The notes: a model not told the origin generated them from the sequence alone. A stretch of 64,000 nucleotides of DNA from Sporobacter sp942492735 (GCA_942492735.1 OW818648.1:3472001-3536000); one strand, 5' to 3'. Numbered from the stretch's first letter, positions 50,341-58,792 are shown. Numbers and translations: made by a program.

Positions 50341-50386
50341 TTCAGGAATGGCGAACAGTCATGCTATTCGCCATTCCTGAAAAATT
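50341..50386 (+). terminator. Intrinsic terminator
   Basis: TTCAGGAATGGCGAACAG pairs with CTATTCGCCATTCCTGAA around TCATG, followed by AAATTTT. The remaining gap to 50720 shows no clear gene. One frame (50458-50598) reads SASVISVAFQLAKVLSLPYY and onward to a stop, without a start codon, and could be a decayed gene end. Confidence 0.85.
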
Positions 50387-50720
50387 TTGCAGCAATCTCG
50401 AAGCCGGACTTATGAAACGCGCAGCAGGACAACCTTAGTGCAGAAAACTATAGGATTCTGCGTCTGTAATATCAGTTGCATTCCAGCTTGCAAAGGTGCT
50501 GTCTCTGCCGTATTATTATGGTAATAATCTAGTTGCATATCCTGATTGCCTTACTGAAATCAATGAAATCATTCCGCTAAAGAAACCGACTATATAATGG
50601 TTTCCTTCCACATTAACGGTGAATCATGTCCAGAAGGTTCAGAAGAGAATAAAACGGATAAAGGTCAAATATAGATAACTTACTATTAGCTTTATTTTAA
50701 CGTTATGGAGGTTCATTGTA

Positions 50721-51812
50721 ATGGGTAGAGGCGGCGGAGGCGGCGGAGGCAGTCGGGGCGGCGGCGGCTCATTTGGCGGCAGCCGGGGCGGCGGCGGCAG
50801 AAGCGGAGGGTCGTTCGGCGGTGGTCGGGGCGGCGGTTCGTTTGGTGGCGGCGGTTCGTTTGGCGGCGGTTCGTTTGGCGGCGGTTCGTTTGGCGGCGGC
50901 AACTCCTATAGACCCAGCGGCGGCGGTTCGTTCGGCGGCAGTTTTCTGGGCGCTTTCATAGGCAGTAAGATGGGCGGTGGCTCTTCAGGCGGCGGCAATA
51001 ATTACCAGCCTTCCGGTGGCGGCGGCGGCTCCGGCGGCTCCGGTCGCGGCTGCGGTACAGCGGTCCTTGTTCTGGTGATCATCGCGATCGTTATTGCCAT
51101 TGTATTTGCAGTCGGTTCGGGTGGAACAGACGTAGGAAAATCAACCGTTGCGCGCGAGCCTTTACCGAAGGGCTCTGTCAATGAGACCGATTATTATGAA
51201 GACGAACTGGGGTGGATAGAAAGTAAGTCGGTTCTCGTTTCGGGGCTAAAGCATTTTTATGATAAAACAGGCGTACAGCCGTTTGTCTACATTACAGATA
51301 CTATTAATGGTTCGCATTATCCCTCATATAGCGATGTTGAAGCATTTGCCAATCGTAAATACGATGAATTATTTACCGACGAAGCGCATCTACTGCTCGT
51401 ATTTTTTGAATATACGCCCAGTGATTATATGGACTATTATGTGACCGGAACCCAGGCGAAGGGCGTTATCGATGATGAAGCCGGTAATATTCTGCTCGAT
51501 TATATCGACAAAAATTACTATGACTCCAGTCTGTCTGAAGACGAATTATTCAGCAATTCCTTCAGCGACGCCGCTGACCGGATGATGGAGGTAACGAAAT
51601 CACCCTGGATCATCGTGCTCGTGGTTCTTGGCATCATCGTGGTTGTTGTTGTCTTGTTTGCCTGGTGGACGCGCGCCAAAAAACAAAAAAACCTGGAGGC
51701 AAAGCAAACGGAGCAGTTACTCAACACACCAATTGAGAAATTCAGCGATAATGAAGTAGAAAATCTTGCAGAAAAATACGATAGTGATAATAAAGACAAT
51801 AAAAATCTATAA
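50721..51812 (+). CDS. Gly-rich membrane protein with TPM-like domain
   Basis: 363 residues. Residues 1-~112 are extremely Gly/Ser/Arg-rich, with tandem GGGSF units. TM1 is ~115-133 (LVLVIIAIVIAIVFAV). A mid region (~160-290) resembles TPM/Psb32-type domains (LKHFYDKTGVQPFVYITDTI, then VEAFANRKYDELF and HLLLVFFE). TM2 is ~295-317 and is followed by a charged tail. It ends 12 bp before the PspA gene, so the two are probably co-transcribed. TPM proteins often occur with membrane-stress genes. The exact function is unknown, and the Gly-rich N-terminus is unusual. Confidence 0.82.
   Translation: MGRGGGGGGGSRGGGGSFGGSRGGGGRSGGSFGGGRGGGSFGGGGSFGGGSFGGGSFGGGNSYRPSGGGSFGGSFLGAFIGSKMGGGSSGGGNNYQPSGGGGGSGGSGRGCGTAVLVLVIIAIVIAIVFAVGSGGTDVGKSTVAREPLPKGSVNETDYYEDELGWIESKSVLVSGLKHFYDKTGVQPFVYITDTINGSHYPSYSDVEAFANRKYDELFTDEAHLLLVFFEYTPSDYMDYYVTGTQAKGVIDDEAGNILLDYIDKNYYDSSLSEDELFSNSFSDAADRMMEVTKSPWIIVLVVLGIIVVVVVLFAWWTRAKKQKNLEAKQTEQLLNTPIEKFSDNEVENLAEKYDSDNKDNKNL
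50845..50903 (+). repeat. 15-bp tandem repeat in the Gly-rich coding region
   Basis: Three to four consecutive units of GGCGGCGGTTCGTTT encode GGGSF. Copy-number change would keep the reading frame. Confidence 0.85.
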
Positions 51813-51824
51813 GGAGGAAATATC

Positions 51825-52502
51825 ATGGCTATTCTAGAAAGGTTCGGCGACATTATAAAGGCGAATATCAATTCAATCATCGACAAAATGGAAGACCCCT
51901 CAAAGATGATCGATCAGTATCTGCGCGATATGATAGAGGATTTTGCCGAGGTCAAGCAAAGCACCGCCGGTGTCATGGCTGAAGAAACACGGACCAAGAG
52001 GCTGTTAGATGAAAACCAGGCCGAGGTTGCAAAATATTCTGATTACGCTAAAAAAGCGCTGACGGCCGGAAACGAAGGCGATGCACGCACATTTATCGCA
52101 AAAAAGCAAGAGTTGGAAAATGTTGGCGCTTCGTTGATGACCACTTATGCCGCAGCCCACGAGAACGCAGTCAAGATGCGTCAGATGCATGACAAGCTGG
52201 CCTCTGATATTGAGACGCTGAAATCACGCCGCGAGATGATTAAGGCGAAGGTTGCCGTCGCAAAGACGCAGGAAACCTTAAATGAGGCTGCAGCCTCCAT
52301 CGGTACCGCACAGGGTGCTATGAGCGCATTTAATCGCATGGAGGACAAAGCCAGCAAGATGCTCGACGAGGCAAACGCAATGGCTGAGCTTAATTCTGAG
52401 CCTGTTGATGAAGCAAAGGCGTTGGAAGAAAAGTACGCGGCTAAGGGCTCCGCTTCAGTTGATGACGAATTGACGAGACTGAAAAGTGAACTTGGAATGT
52501 AA
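51825..52502 (+). CDS. pspA: PspA/IM30 family protein
   Basis: 225 residues, almost wholly coiled coil, beginning MAILERFGDIIKANINSIID and MEDPSKMIDQYLRDM. This is the amphipathic helix 0 and the first hairpin of PspA/Vipp1 (ESCRT-III fold) proteins, which stabilise stressed membranes. The start follows AAGGAGG. The gene is downstream of the TPM-like protein, and together they form a likely envelope-stress operon. A terminator follows. Confidence 0.92.
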   Translation: MAILERFGDIIKANINSIIDKMEDPSKMIDQYLRDMIEDFAEVKQSTAGVMAEETRTKRLLDENQAEVAKYSDYAKKALTAGNEGDARTFIAKKQELENVGASLMTTYAAAHENAVKMRQMHDKLASDIETLKSRREMIKAKVAVAKTQETLNEAAASIGTAQGAMSAFNRMEDKASKMLDEANAMAELNSEPVDEAKALEEKYAAKGSASVDDELTRLKSELGM

Positions 52503-52554
52503 ATTTTACGGCTCAAAGAAATATTCAGCCTCTCTCTCCGCATAATAATTGATT

Positions 52555-52595
52555 TCGGCAGATCACCAGCAGGTGTTCTGCCGAGATTTTTCTGT
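52555..52595 (+). terminator. Terminator after pspA
   Basis: TCGGCAG pairs with CTGCCGA, with an inner ATCACC/GGTGT extension, followed by GATTTTTCTG. Confidence 0.75.
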
Positions 52596-52713
52596 TGTTT
52601 TGTTACCAGCAGAAGCGTTTTGTTGGAATTACTTAAACAAAGGTGTATTATTATATCAGAACGAATGTCGGTGATTCGTGAAATCGTTTGGGAAAGTAGC
52701 TGGGGGGCAAGCA

Positions 52714-52839
52714 ATGAAGCTAAAAACTTGGCAGAAAAACATAGTGGCAATAGTTGTGATTATTGCTGGCGGGTTTATTCTTTTTAATCGCGCGGCTGCC
52801 CGGACGAATGAACCGTCCTCTTGTCTTGCTGAACTGTGA
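52714..52839 (+). CDS. Short transmembrane peptide, probably truncated by a dispersed palindrome
   Basis: 41 codons: MKLKTWQKNIVAIVVIIAGG forms a positively charged N-terminus plus a membrane helix (residues ~9-24). The tail RTNEPSSCLAEL is encoded by the palindrome at 52801-52832. A good GGGGGG site lies 7 nt upstream. It may be the stump of a longer protein cut off by the repeat, or a small membrane peptide. The stop lies 4 bp before the radical SAM start. Confidence 0.45.
   Translation: MKLKTWQKNIVAIVVIIAGGFILFNRAAARTNEPSSCLAEL
52801..52832. repeat. Dispersed palindrome with GAACCGTCC-CTTG core (copy before the radical SAM gene)
   Basis: CGGACGAATGAACCGTCCTC followed by TTGTCTTGCTG differs from the 31081-31137 copy by only a few bases (CCTC for CCCC). 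Confidence 0.7.
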
Positions 52840-52843
52840 GGAT

Positions 52844-53737
52844 ATGTTGAAAAGATTTAAGAAGATATACTTAGAGATTACAAATGTATGTAATCTGAGA
52901 TGTACGTTTTGTTCCGAAACAAAAAGGGCTCCGGCGTATATGACGCTCGAAACCTTTAGCAAGATCATTGAACAAATAAAACCATATACGGATTACGTCT
53001 ACTTTCATGTCAAAGGGGAACCACTGCTGCATCCTGATATTGATCAATTTTTAAATCTTTGTTATGAAAATGGCCTCATGGTCAATATATCAACCAATGG
53101 CACGCTGATTCATAAGGCAGCCGAAAGATTATTGGAGAAGCCTGCTTTAAGACAGGTCAATTTTTCTTTACATAGCTTTGATAGCAATGCTTTAGGAGAT
53201 AGCAGTGATGACTATCTTGGCAGAATTTTCTCTTTTATTCGACTGGCAAGAGCAAGTTCAGATACAATCATATCCTTAAGGCTATGGAATCTCGATTCAA
53301 GAGATGCTATAACGGATGAAATAAATCAAAACTGCGATATCTTAACTCAAATTGAAAGCGCGTTTCAGCTGCCTTACAAAATAATTGAAAGAGCTGATCC
53401 GGTGCGGAGCCTAAAAATCGCGGAGAAGGTATTCCTAAGTCAGGATTACCAGTTTGAATGGCCATCCCTCGACAAACTTGATATGGAAGAAGATATAAGT
53501 AAAGGCTTTTGTTATGGGCTGAAGTCTCATGTGGCAATTCTGGTTGACGGAACTGTTGTCCCCTGCTGTTTGGATGGTGATGGACTAATTAGTCTCGGTA
53601 ATATTCATACGACACCATTTTCCGAGATCATTGATAGCGAAAGAGCCGTATCAATGCGTCAAGGTTTCTCAAAAAAAGAAGTTGTCGAAACGCTCTGCAG
53701 AAAGTGTACGTATAGGAAACGGTTTGATAAAGCTTAA
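52844..53737 (+). CDS. Radical SAM protein with SPASM-like C-terminus
   Basis: 297 residues starting at ATG 52844 after GAGG; the longer frame back to 52763 lies across a repeat and has no site. The [4Fe-4S]/SAM motif is CNLRCTFC (residues ~16-23), and GEPLLHPDIDQF follows as in MoaA/SPASM proteins. The C-terminus has VPCCLDGDGLISLGN and CRKCTYRKRF, an auxiliary-cluster region. Such proteins modify peptides or other small substrates. No obvious precursor peptide is adjacent, so the substrate is unknown. Confidence 0.88.
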   Translation: MLKRFKKIYLEITNVCNLRCTFCSETKRAPAYMTLETFSKIIEQIKPYTDYVYFHVKGEPLLHPDIDQFLNLCYENGLMVNISTNGTLIHKAAERLLEKPALRQVNFSLHSFDSNALGDSSDDYLGRIFSFIRLARASSDTIISLRLWNLDSRDAITDEINQNCDILTQIESAFQLPYKIIERADPVRSLKIAEKVFLSQDYQFEWPSLDKLDMEEDISKGFCYGLKSHVAILVDGTVVPCCLDGDGLISLGNIHTTPFSEIIDSERAVSMRQGFSKKEVVETLCRKCTYRKRFDKA

Positions 53738-53762
53738 AAAGAAATACTTGGGAATTATGTCA

Positions 53763-53810
53763 AACAGGGTATTACGCGCAATCAGCCGCAATACCCTGTT
53801 TTCGTTTTTA
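53763..53810 (+). terminator. Terminator after the radical SAM gene
   Basis: AAACAGGGTATT pairs with AATACCCTGTTT (inner GCG/CGC pairs), followed by TCGTTTTT. Confidence 0.88.
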
Positions 53811-53825
53811 TGCTAAAAGCTGTTC

Positions 53826-54710
53826 TTAATTCTGTGGGATTATAAAAGTATAATCCGACCAAAACGGATTGTCCGTTATGATATTTGTCTCGATGTATTC
53901 GTACTTAACGGCCATTTCCAAATGATCTCCCAGCGCGTGCGGCATCTCGATGCTTAAGATGACGCCGATTTCCGTCATATAAAAGGTTGCTTCTGCCTGT
54001 GAGAAGAAGTCTGCTAATTCCTCATATGAATATTGTTCGCTGATGATATCAGAGACGGCCGCTCCGGATTCTTCAAGGTCTAAACCCTTGATCAAAGGTG
54101 CGTAGGTCCCCATCATAAAAGCTTCAACAAACGTGTCATCTATGACAAAGAAATCTGACAGGGGGACGACCTCAGCTGTATTCAGGTTGATTGTAATCGT
54201 ATGGAAAAAGCTTACAGGGTAGGCAGCGGCTTCGGCATAATATGAGCCCAGGTAACTGATGCTTATCGCCGGCCAGATACTGTCGGTATATTCATAGGTA
54301 CTCTCTATCGTCATCGATGCCGGATCTTCCGCGAGGCTTAAAAAGCCGTCTATCAGATTGTACATATCCGCGCCTATTGCCTCATTGATGAGATCCGCGC
54401 GCTCCTCGTTATTCGTATTAACTAATACCGGATATGTGACGTCGATGATGCCTTCTTCCTCCCAGACTCCGTCCTCAATTTCATAAGTAAAGGGCGGCAG
54501 GGACATTGGATCGCCGCCGATAGGCTCCACAGACGGTTCTTCAGTAGAAGGCTCCTCTGATGGTTTTTCCGTAGAAGGCTCCTGCGTTTGCACGACGTCT
54601 TTCGATGGTGTAACGTCATCTGTTTTTGGTTTCATCATTGAACAAGACCCCAGGCTGAGGCACATAAGCAGAATGCATGTAATGAGTAAAATCTTTTGAA
54701 TCGCTTTCAT
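53826..54710 (-). CDS. Lipoprotein with DUF3298/RsiV-like domain
   Basis: 294 residues from ATG 54710 (MKAIQKILLITC) after AGGAGA. Lipobox LSLGSC, then a Glu/Pro/Ser/Thr-rich linker (EKPSEEPSTEEPSVEP). The folded region has IDVTYPVLVNTNNEERADLI at its start and HTITINLNTAEVVPLSDFF later, as in the DUF4163/DUF3298 module of RsiV-type anti-sigma factors. No sigma-factor gene is adjacent. Probably an extracellular sensor or lysozyme-binding-like protein; assignment is by motif only. Confidence 0.75.
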   Translation of the reverse strand: MKAIQKILLITCILLMCLSLGSCSMMKPKTDDVTPSKDVVQTQEPSTEKPSEEPSTEEPSVEPIGGDPMSLPPFTYEIEDGVWEEEGIIDVTYPVLVNTNNEERADLINEAIGADMYNLIDGFLSLAEDPASMTIESTYEYTDSIWPAISISYLGSYYAEAAAYPVSFFHTITINLNTAEVVPLSDFFVIDDTFVEAFMMGTYAPLIKGLDLEESGAAVSDIISEQYSYEELADFFSQAEATFYMTEIGVILSIEMPHALGDHLEMAVKYEYIETNIITDNPFWSDYTFIIPQN

Positions 54711-54936
54711 TTGTTCTCTCCTATGTTCTAAATTTACGCAGTATCTCTCTTCGTATAAGCACAACGATATATATCATATCAAGAAATAATACCGCTGCGT
54801 ATCACCCATCGGGTGATTGTAATACATTTTTATGTACGATAGTATCAATATATGGAATGCTGTAATTGCTTAACCGACAAAAAACTAAAGATAAGTGGGA
54901 TCATTCAATAACACTTAACTGACTGGAGAATAATCA

Positions 54937-56010
54937 ATGAAAAAAAGCCTTGCTGCTTTAGTCCTTTGCATGGCGATGGCTTTGACCTTATGCGGCTGCG
55001 GCACTGTCATCGCTGATCTAAAGCCGACGACGAGTGAAAACCAATCTGCGATAACTTCAGAGTCGGTTGAGACGAGTCAGCCTCCGGAACCTACTGTTGA
55101 GGCCGTTTCAGAAGAGCCGACGCCGGATTATATGATACCGATAGATTTCACCTGGCAGCCTTATGTATTATCCAAAGCCTTCATACAGGCTTACTCAGAT
55201 GATTTTCCGGCTGAGTTCAATTCCATGGTCGCCGCATTTCTTGCATATGAGGGCACCTTTGGCTGCAGCAGCGCTGAAAACGCCGAAGCGATCAACACAG
55301 CCGCAGCCTGCTGCTTTCCGCTGCTCGCCATGGATGTTGGCCGCGTCTCGTATGATGACGAGCAAAATGTTGGTGTCCTCGCGTATGTCTGGTCGGAAGA
55401 GGAGCACATGGCCGGAATCGACCGGTTTGCCGATACAATAGACCAGTTTATAACGTCCTGTGTGATGAAATCCGATAATGAAGTCACAGCGGCAATGGCG
55501 ATGTATATGACCTACGCGCGGATGATCACCTATGATTATTCGGCACTTGGCAATGAGGTCATGGCCGATTTATCCTCTTATCGCGGGCTGACGCAGTATG
55601 CCGGTATATGTCAGACCTTTGGGCCGGCTTATGCCTATCTCTGCCTGCAGCTGGGGATTGATGCAGTCAGTGCCGGCAGCTTGAGCACCGACGATACGGC
55701 ACATGAATGGACGCTGGTCACACTCAACGACTTATACTACTACATGGATACGACCTTCGAAAACGGCGATGGCGGATATGGCCTGAAGTATTTTGGGATG
55801 ACAACAGCCGACAGGGTAAGCGCCGGTAATTACATCGAAAAAATCATCAATGTCGGAGGTACCAATCTGATATGGGGGCCGGATATCACTGTCACCGATA
55901 AAAAATTCGCACCTTTACGAAACGCGGTCTGTGCTGAGCTCAACCGCGAGCAGAATCAAGTCAGCTATACCGATAACGACGGCAAAGAATGGACATTTCC
56001 ACTCGACTGA
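54937..56010 (+). CDS. Lipoprotein with transglutaminase-like domain
   Basis: 357 residues. Lipobox TLCGCG near residue 21 and a Ser/Thr/Glu/Pro linker to ~residue 70. A transglutaminase-like domain has its catalytic Cys in YAGICQTFGPAYAYL, His in AHEWTLV and Asp in YYYMDTTFENG, the expected Cys-His-Asp order and spacing. It is likely a cell-surface protease- or peptidase-like enzyme. AT-rich DNA and a small ATCACCC/GGGTGAT dyad (54799-54816) lie upstream. It is 70 bp ahead of another lipoprotein gene. Confidence 0.85.
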   Translation: MKKSLAALVLCMAMALTLCGCGTVIADLKPTTSENQSAITSESVETSQPPEPTVEAVSEEPTPDYMIPIDFTWQPYVLSKAFIQAYSDDFPAEFNSMVAAFLAYEGTFGCSSAENAEAINTAAACCFPLLAMDVGRVSYDDEQNVGVLAYVWSEEEHMAGIDRFADTIDQFITSCVMKSDNEVTAAMAMYMTYARMITYDYSALGNEVMADLSSYRGLTQYAGICQTFGPAYAYLCLQLGIDAVSAGSLSTDDTAHEWTLVTLNDLYYYMDTTFENGDGGYGLKYFGMTTADRVSAGNYIEKIINVGGTNLIWGPDITVTDKKFAPLRNAVCAELNREQNQVSYTDNDGKEWTFPLD

Positions 56011-56080
56011 TACGCATCGCATAACAAAAATGTCACTAAAGTGACTTAAATATATAAATTTATATTACAAGGAGAAAAAT

Positions 56081-56782
56081 ATGAAAAAGAACGTCGTTAT
56101 TCTTATTGTGAGCATCGTCATGATTAGCGCGATGCTGTGTTCGTGTGCAAAGACCCCACAGACTGCCAAACCATCGGCAGCAGCTACAACGGCAGTACAG
56201 CCGTCAGAAGATGCTTCGGGACAAGGAGAGTCTAACGATTCCTCGCTCAGTATCGTTGGCAGATGGAGTAATGAAGAGTCTGATGTTACGACAGAATTTT
56301 TTGAAGACGGAACTTACAAAACGGAACAAGGTGGCGACACCATCCTTTCGGATACATATACCTCGGAGGTAGTGGATAGTAACACTCTATTGCTTAAAAC
56401 CGGACAGGGTGATAGTTTGGAAATCGTATTCATAGATGAATATACAATACAATCAGAAGGCGCGACAATGGTCAGAGTAACGCAAAATGAGAGTATTCCC
56501 GAAAACGAGGATTCCGGTTCATCTCTTGAATCGCTTATTATCGGCATTTGGGTTTCTGCTGATGGCGCCATGGAATTTGACGCGTCCGGCACACTGACGG
56601 TTGTCGAAAGCAATAATGAGGACGTCAGCTCATATCCTTACACTATCGTCGCAATTGATGATAGCACGATTGAAATTACCATAACAGATTTTGACGGTAC
56701 GACGTCCACTGAAACAGCGTATTTTGAGGATACCGCAACGTTGATTATGGGCGATACAACATTCATTCGCGAAATTGATTAA
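56081..56782 (+). CDS. Lipoprotein with two tandem lipocalin-like/DUF5640-type repeats
   Basis: 233 residues. Lipobox AMLCSCAK, linker, then two related beta-rich modules starting IVGRWSNEESDVTTEFFEDG (~residue 58) and IIGIWVSADGAMEFDASGTL (~residue 152). Each ends with a short TMVRV/TFIRE-type strand. The G-x-W...F...G-T pattern resembles small lipocalin-like copies common in clostridial lipoproteins. The function is unknown. It probably lies in one transcript with the transglutaminase-like gene. Confidence 0.75.
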   Translation: MKKNVVILIVSIVMISAMLCSCAKTPQTAKPSAAATTAVQPSEDASGQGESNDSSLSIVGRWSNEESDVTTEFFEDGTYKTEQGGDTILSDTYTSEVVDSNTLLLKTGQGDSLEIVFIDEYTIQSEGATMVRVTQNESIPENEDSGSSLESLIIGIWVSADGAMEFDASGTLTVVESNNEDVSSYPYTIVAIDDSTIEITITDFDGTTSTETAYFEDTATLIMGDTTFIREID

Positions 56783-56808
56783 GCGCGTCTTCTGAAAAAA
56801 CATACTAC

Positions 56809-56854
56809 AAAAAAACTCCGGCTCTGTGCGACATGACGCACGGAGCCGGAGTTC
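56809..56854 (-). terminator. Terminator of the type VII secretion operon
   Basis: On the minus strand AACTCCGGCTC-CGTGCG pairs with CGCACAGAGCCGGAGTT around TCATGT, followed by seven T residues. Confidence 0.92.
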
Positions 56855-56878
56855 TGCATGTGGTATACATTAATTGTT

Positions 56879-57673
56879 TCAGCCGAGTCTTTTATCTGTC
56901 GAAAGATACAGGATATTTGAGTTATCGTCCGATTCGCTTGTGTCTTTGTCCTGAGCGGCAGTATCCTGTGCGGGTTGCTGTTCAGCAAGAACGTTGTCAG
57001 TAATGACAGCCTCGCTGACCGCAGAATCTTTATTTGAGTCCTGATTCTTGGATTTCTTGTTTTTTGCTGTGTTAATTGCAGCCACAGCTGCCGCTCCTGC
57101 TGCCATGCCGGCAATTCCAGCAACGGCACCCACAGCGCCCGCGCTCTCGCCCGTCTGGGTTGCATCAATAAAGGTAAAGGTAGGACCTGAATGGGCTTGC
57201 GTGCCGGGAACGGTTGCGCCTGTTGAAACAGTGCCCGAACCGGCATGACCAGCGACGGTTGAGCCCGTAGACGCAGTGCCTGACCCGGTTGTTTGGTTGG
57301 CCCCTGCCGCGCTGCCCGCAGCACTCCCGGCTTGTGCATGTCCAGAACTACTTGATGCGCTGTTTCCGTGATAATCGGTTTTTGCTACCCCGGTATTTGT
57401 AATTGTTTGCTTCGTCGCAGTTTCGTGGGTTCTATATTTCTCGGTAGCACTCACAAGAATTTTACCGGCCTCTTTCATCACCGTATAGGACTCTGTGAGC
57501 TGTGCGTTTAAAGTCTTCAGCATCGTTCTGACCTCTGTCAGCATGGGGTCAGAGCTGAGCTGCTTACTGACAGATGCGATTGCTTCAGTGCTCACGGCCA
57601 TATCCTTTGATATGTTCACAAGCTCATTGCCTGCACTATTTAATTTGTCATAGGAAATTTTGTATCCTGCCAA
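56879..57673 (-). CDS. WXG100-like protein with low-complexity linker and membrane segment
   Basis: 264 residues. The first ~95 residues form a helical hairpin of WXG100 size, lacking the WXG turn but ending KYRTHE, which fits the YxxxE export signal of the neighbours. Next comes a Gly/Ser/Ala/Thr-rich linker (~100-165). A hydrophobic Ala/Gly helix (AGAVGAVAGIAGMAAGAAAV, ~180-200) and a charged tail follow. It is the last gene of the type VII operon and may be a structural or accessory membrane component or a secreted substrate. No known toxin domain is seen. Confidence 0.72.
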   Translation of the reverse strand: MAGYKISYDKLNSAGNELVNISKDMAVSTEAIASVSKQLSSDPMLTEVRTMLKTLNAQLTESYTVMKEAGKILVSATEKYRTHETATKQTITNTGVAKTDYHGNSASSSSGHAQAGSAAGSAAGANQTTGSGTASTGSTVAGHAGSGTVSTGATVPGTQAHSGPTFTFIDATQTGESAGAVGAVAGIAGMAAGAAAVAAINTAKNKKSKNQDSNKDSAVSEAVITDNVLAEQQPAQDTAAQDKDTSESDDNSNILYLSTDKRLG

Positions 57674-57743
57674 ATTATTCCCTCCCTTTCAATCCAAGTA
57701 TTCTTGAGTATGAGAAATACTTGACTTGTATTATGCCGTTTCG

Positions 57744-58064
57744 TTATTTAAAAACACCTGAGGTTGGGAGCTTTTCCACTTGCGCCTTTGCTGCTGCTTC
57801 GCTTGAAGAATATACTTGAGCGGCTTCCTTTAAAACAGCTTCATGTTTTTTCATCTCATTTAAAATTGCATCACAGGTTGCGTACATTGCTTTAAACTTC
57901 ACTTGAAATTCATCTGCAGCAGTTCCTGTCCATACACCTTTTAGACTGGCGATATTCGTCTTCGCAGTCTCCAGAATGCGCAGCATTTGTGTTCTCTGTG
58001 TATTGAATTCCCCAGATTTCTTTAGAAGCTCTGCTGGGTTAACACTTAAAATTATATCAGCCAT
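57744..58064 (-). CDS. WXG100 protein (E)
   Basis: 106 residues forming a helix-turn-helix hairpin. The turn motif is LKGVWTGTAADEF, and the C-terminal export signal is VYSSSEAAAKAQVEK (YxxxE). It ends LPTSGVFK, like the WXG100 protein at 58793. It is secreted as a dimer through the EssC channel. Confidence 0.9.
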   Translation of the reverse strand: MADIILSVNPAELLKKSGEFNTQRTQMLRILETAKTNIASLKGVWTGTAADEFQVKFKAMYATCDAILNEMKKHEAVLKEAAQVYSSSEAAAKAQVEKLPTSGVFK

Positions 58065-58088
58065 ACTTTATCTCCCATCCATTCTAGA

Positions 58089-58394
58089 TTAGCCTCGAGC
58101 CATGCCCTTGGAAACAATATCTTTTGCATCATTTTCGGCTTTGGAATATATTGCCGCGCTTTGCTTTAGCATCTCTGAATATGTGTCCAACAGCTTTGCG
58201 AGCGCTTCAAAGTTCTGCTGATCATTATGGAAAGTATTCATAAATGATTTGCTGGCATCACCTGTCCACATTTTATCAATCTGCTGACCGGTCTCGTATA
58301 ACTTCTTTGTCGCCGTTCTGAAGTTGCCGGAGACCTCTTGTAGGCTTTTCGCTACGGCGTTGAGCTTCGATGTATCAATTCCTGTTGCTGCCAT
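58089..58394 (-). CDS. WXG100 protein (D)
   Basis: 101 residues from ATG 58394 after GGAAGGG. The turn is IDKMWTGDASKSF and the export signal AIYSKAENDAKDI. It ends KGMARG, like the protein at 58456. An N-terminal extension in the same frame lacks a ribosome site. Confidence 0.9.
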   Translation of the reverse strand: MAATGIDTSKLNAVAKSLQEVSGNFRTATKKLYETGQQIDKMWTGDASKSFMNTFHNDQQNFEALAKLLDTYSEMLKQSAAIYSKAENDAKDIVSKGMARG

Positions 58395-58455
58395 AATGCA
58401 CCCTTCCTTTAGTGTCAAAAACACATTTTATTCTTGTATTGCGAATTTTGTTTAC

Positions 58456-58761
58456 TTATCCTCTTGCCAAGCCATTGGAGACAATGCTTTTTGCGTTTTC
58501 CTCTGCTGTCTTCATGGTTTTTGCGACTGCGCGCAAGGTTTGTGCTGTTTTCGCGAGGATGTTTGCCTTGCTGCGAACATCCTCTTGCATGAGCTTAAAG
58601 TAATTTAAAAACTCCTTAGCCGCGGCGCCACTCCAAGCAGCGCCAATATTGTCAATGGATGCTGCCATGCGTTTATTAGAGACAGCCAGTAGATCCTGCG
58701 TGATTTCTTCCAAGCGTGCTGCCTGCTGAATTGTCTTGTTATAGTCAAAATTTATTGCCAT
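58456..58761 (-). CDS. WXG100 protein (C)
   Basis: 101 residues from ATG 58761 after GGAGGG. The turn is IGAAWSGAAAKEF. The C-terminus reads KTMKTAEENAKSIVSNGLAR, so the Tyr of the YxxxE signal is replaced by Met. This suggests export only as a partner of a signal-bearing subunit. Confidence 0.9.
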   Translation of the reverse strand: MAINFDYNKTIQQAARLEEITQDLLAVSNKRMAASIDNIGAAWSGAAAKEFLNYFKLMQEDVRSKANILAKTAQTLRAVAKTMKTAEENAKSIVSNGLARG

Positions 58762-58792
58762 CGACGTTTTCCCTCCAACCTGACCGAAATTC

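Noticed and set aside
50639..50902. A proline-rich frame antisense to the Gly-rich region
   Set aside because: It merely mirrors GGN codons of the Gly-rich protein and is not a gene.
50848..50903. Possible CRISPR array or minisatellite from short spaced repeats
   Set aside because: The repeats are contiguous 15-bp coding units without spacers. No CRISPR array or cas gene is visible anywhere in the window.
52763..52843. Longer N-terminus for the radical SAM protein starting at 52763
   Set aside because: That stretch overlaps a dispersed palindrome and another small reading frame and has no ribosome site. ATG 52844 has GAGG just upstream.
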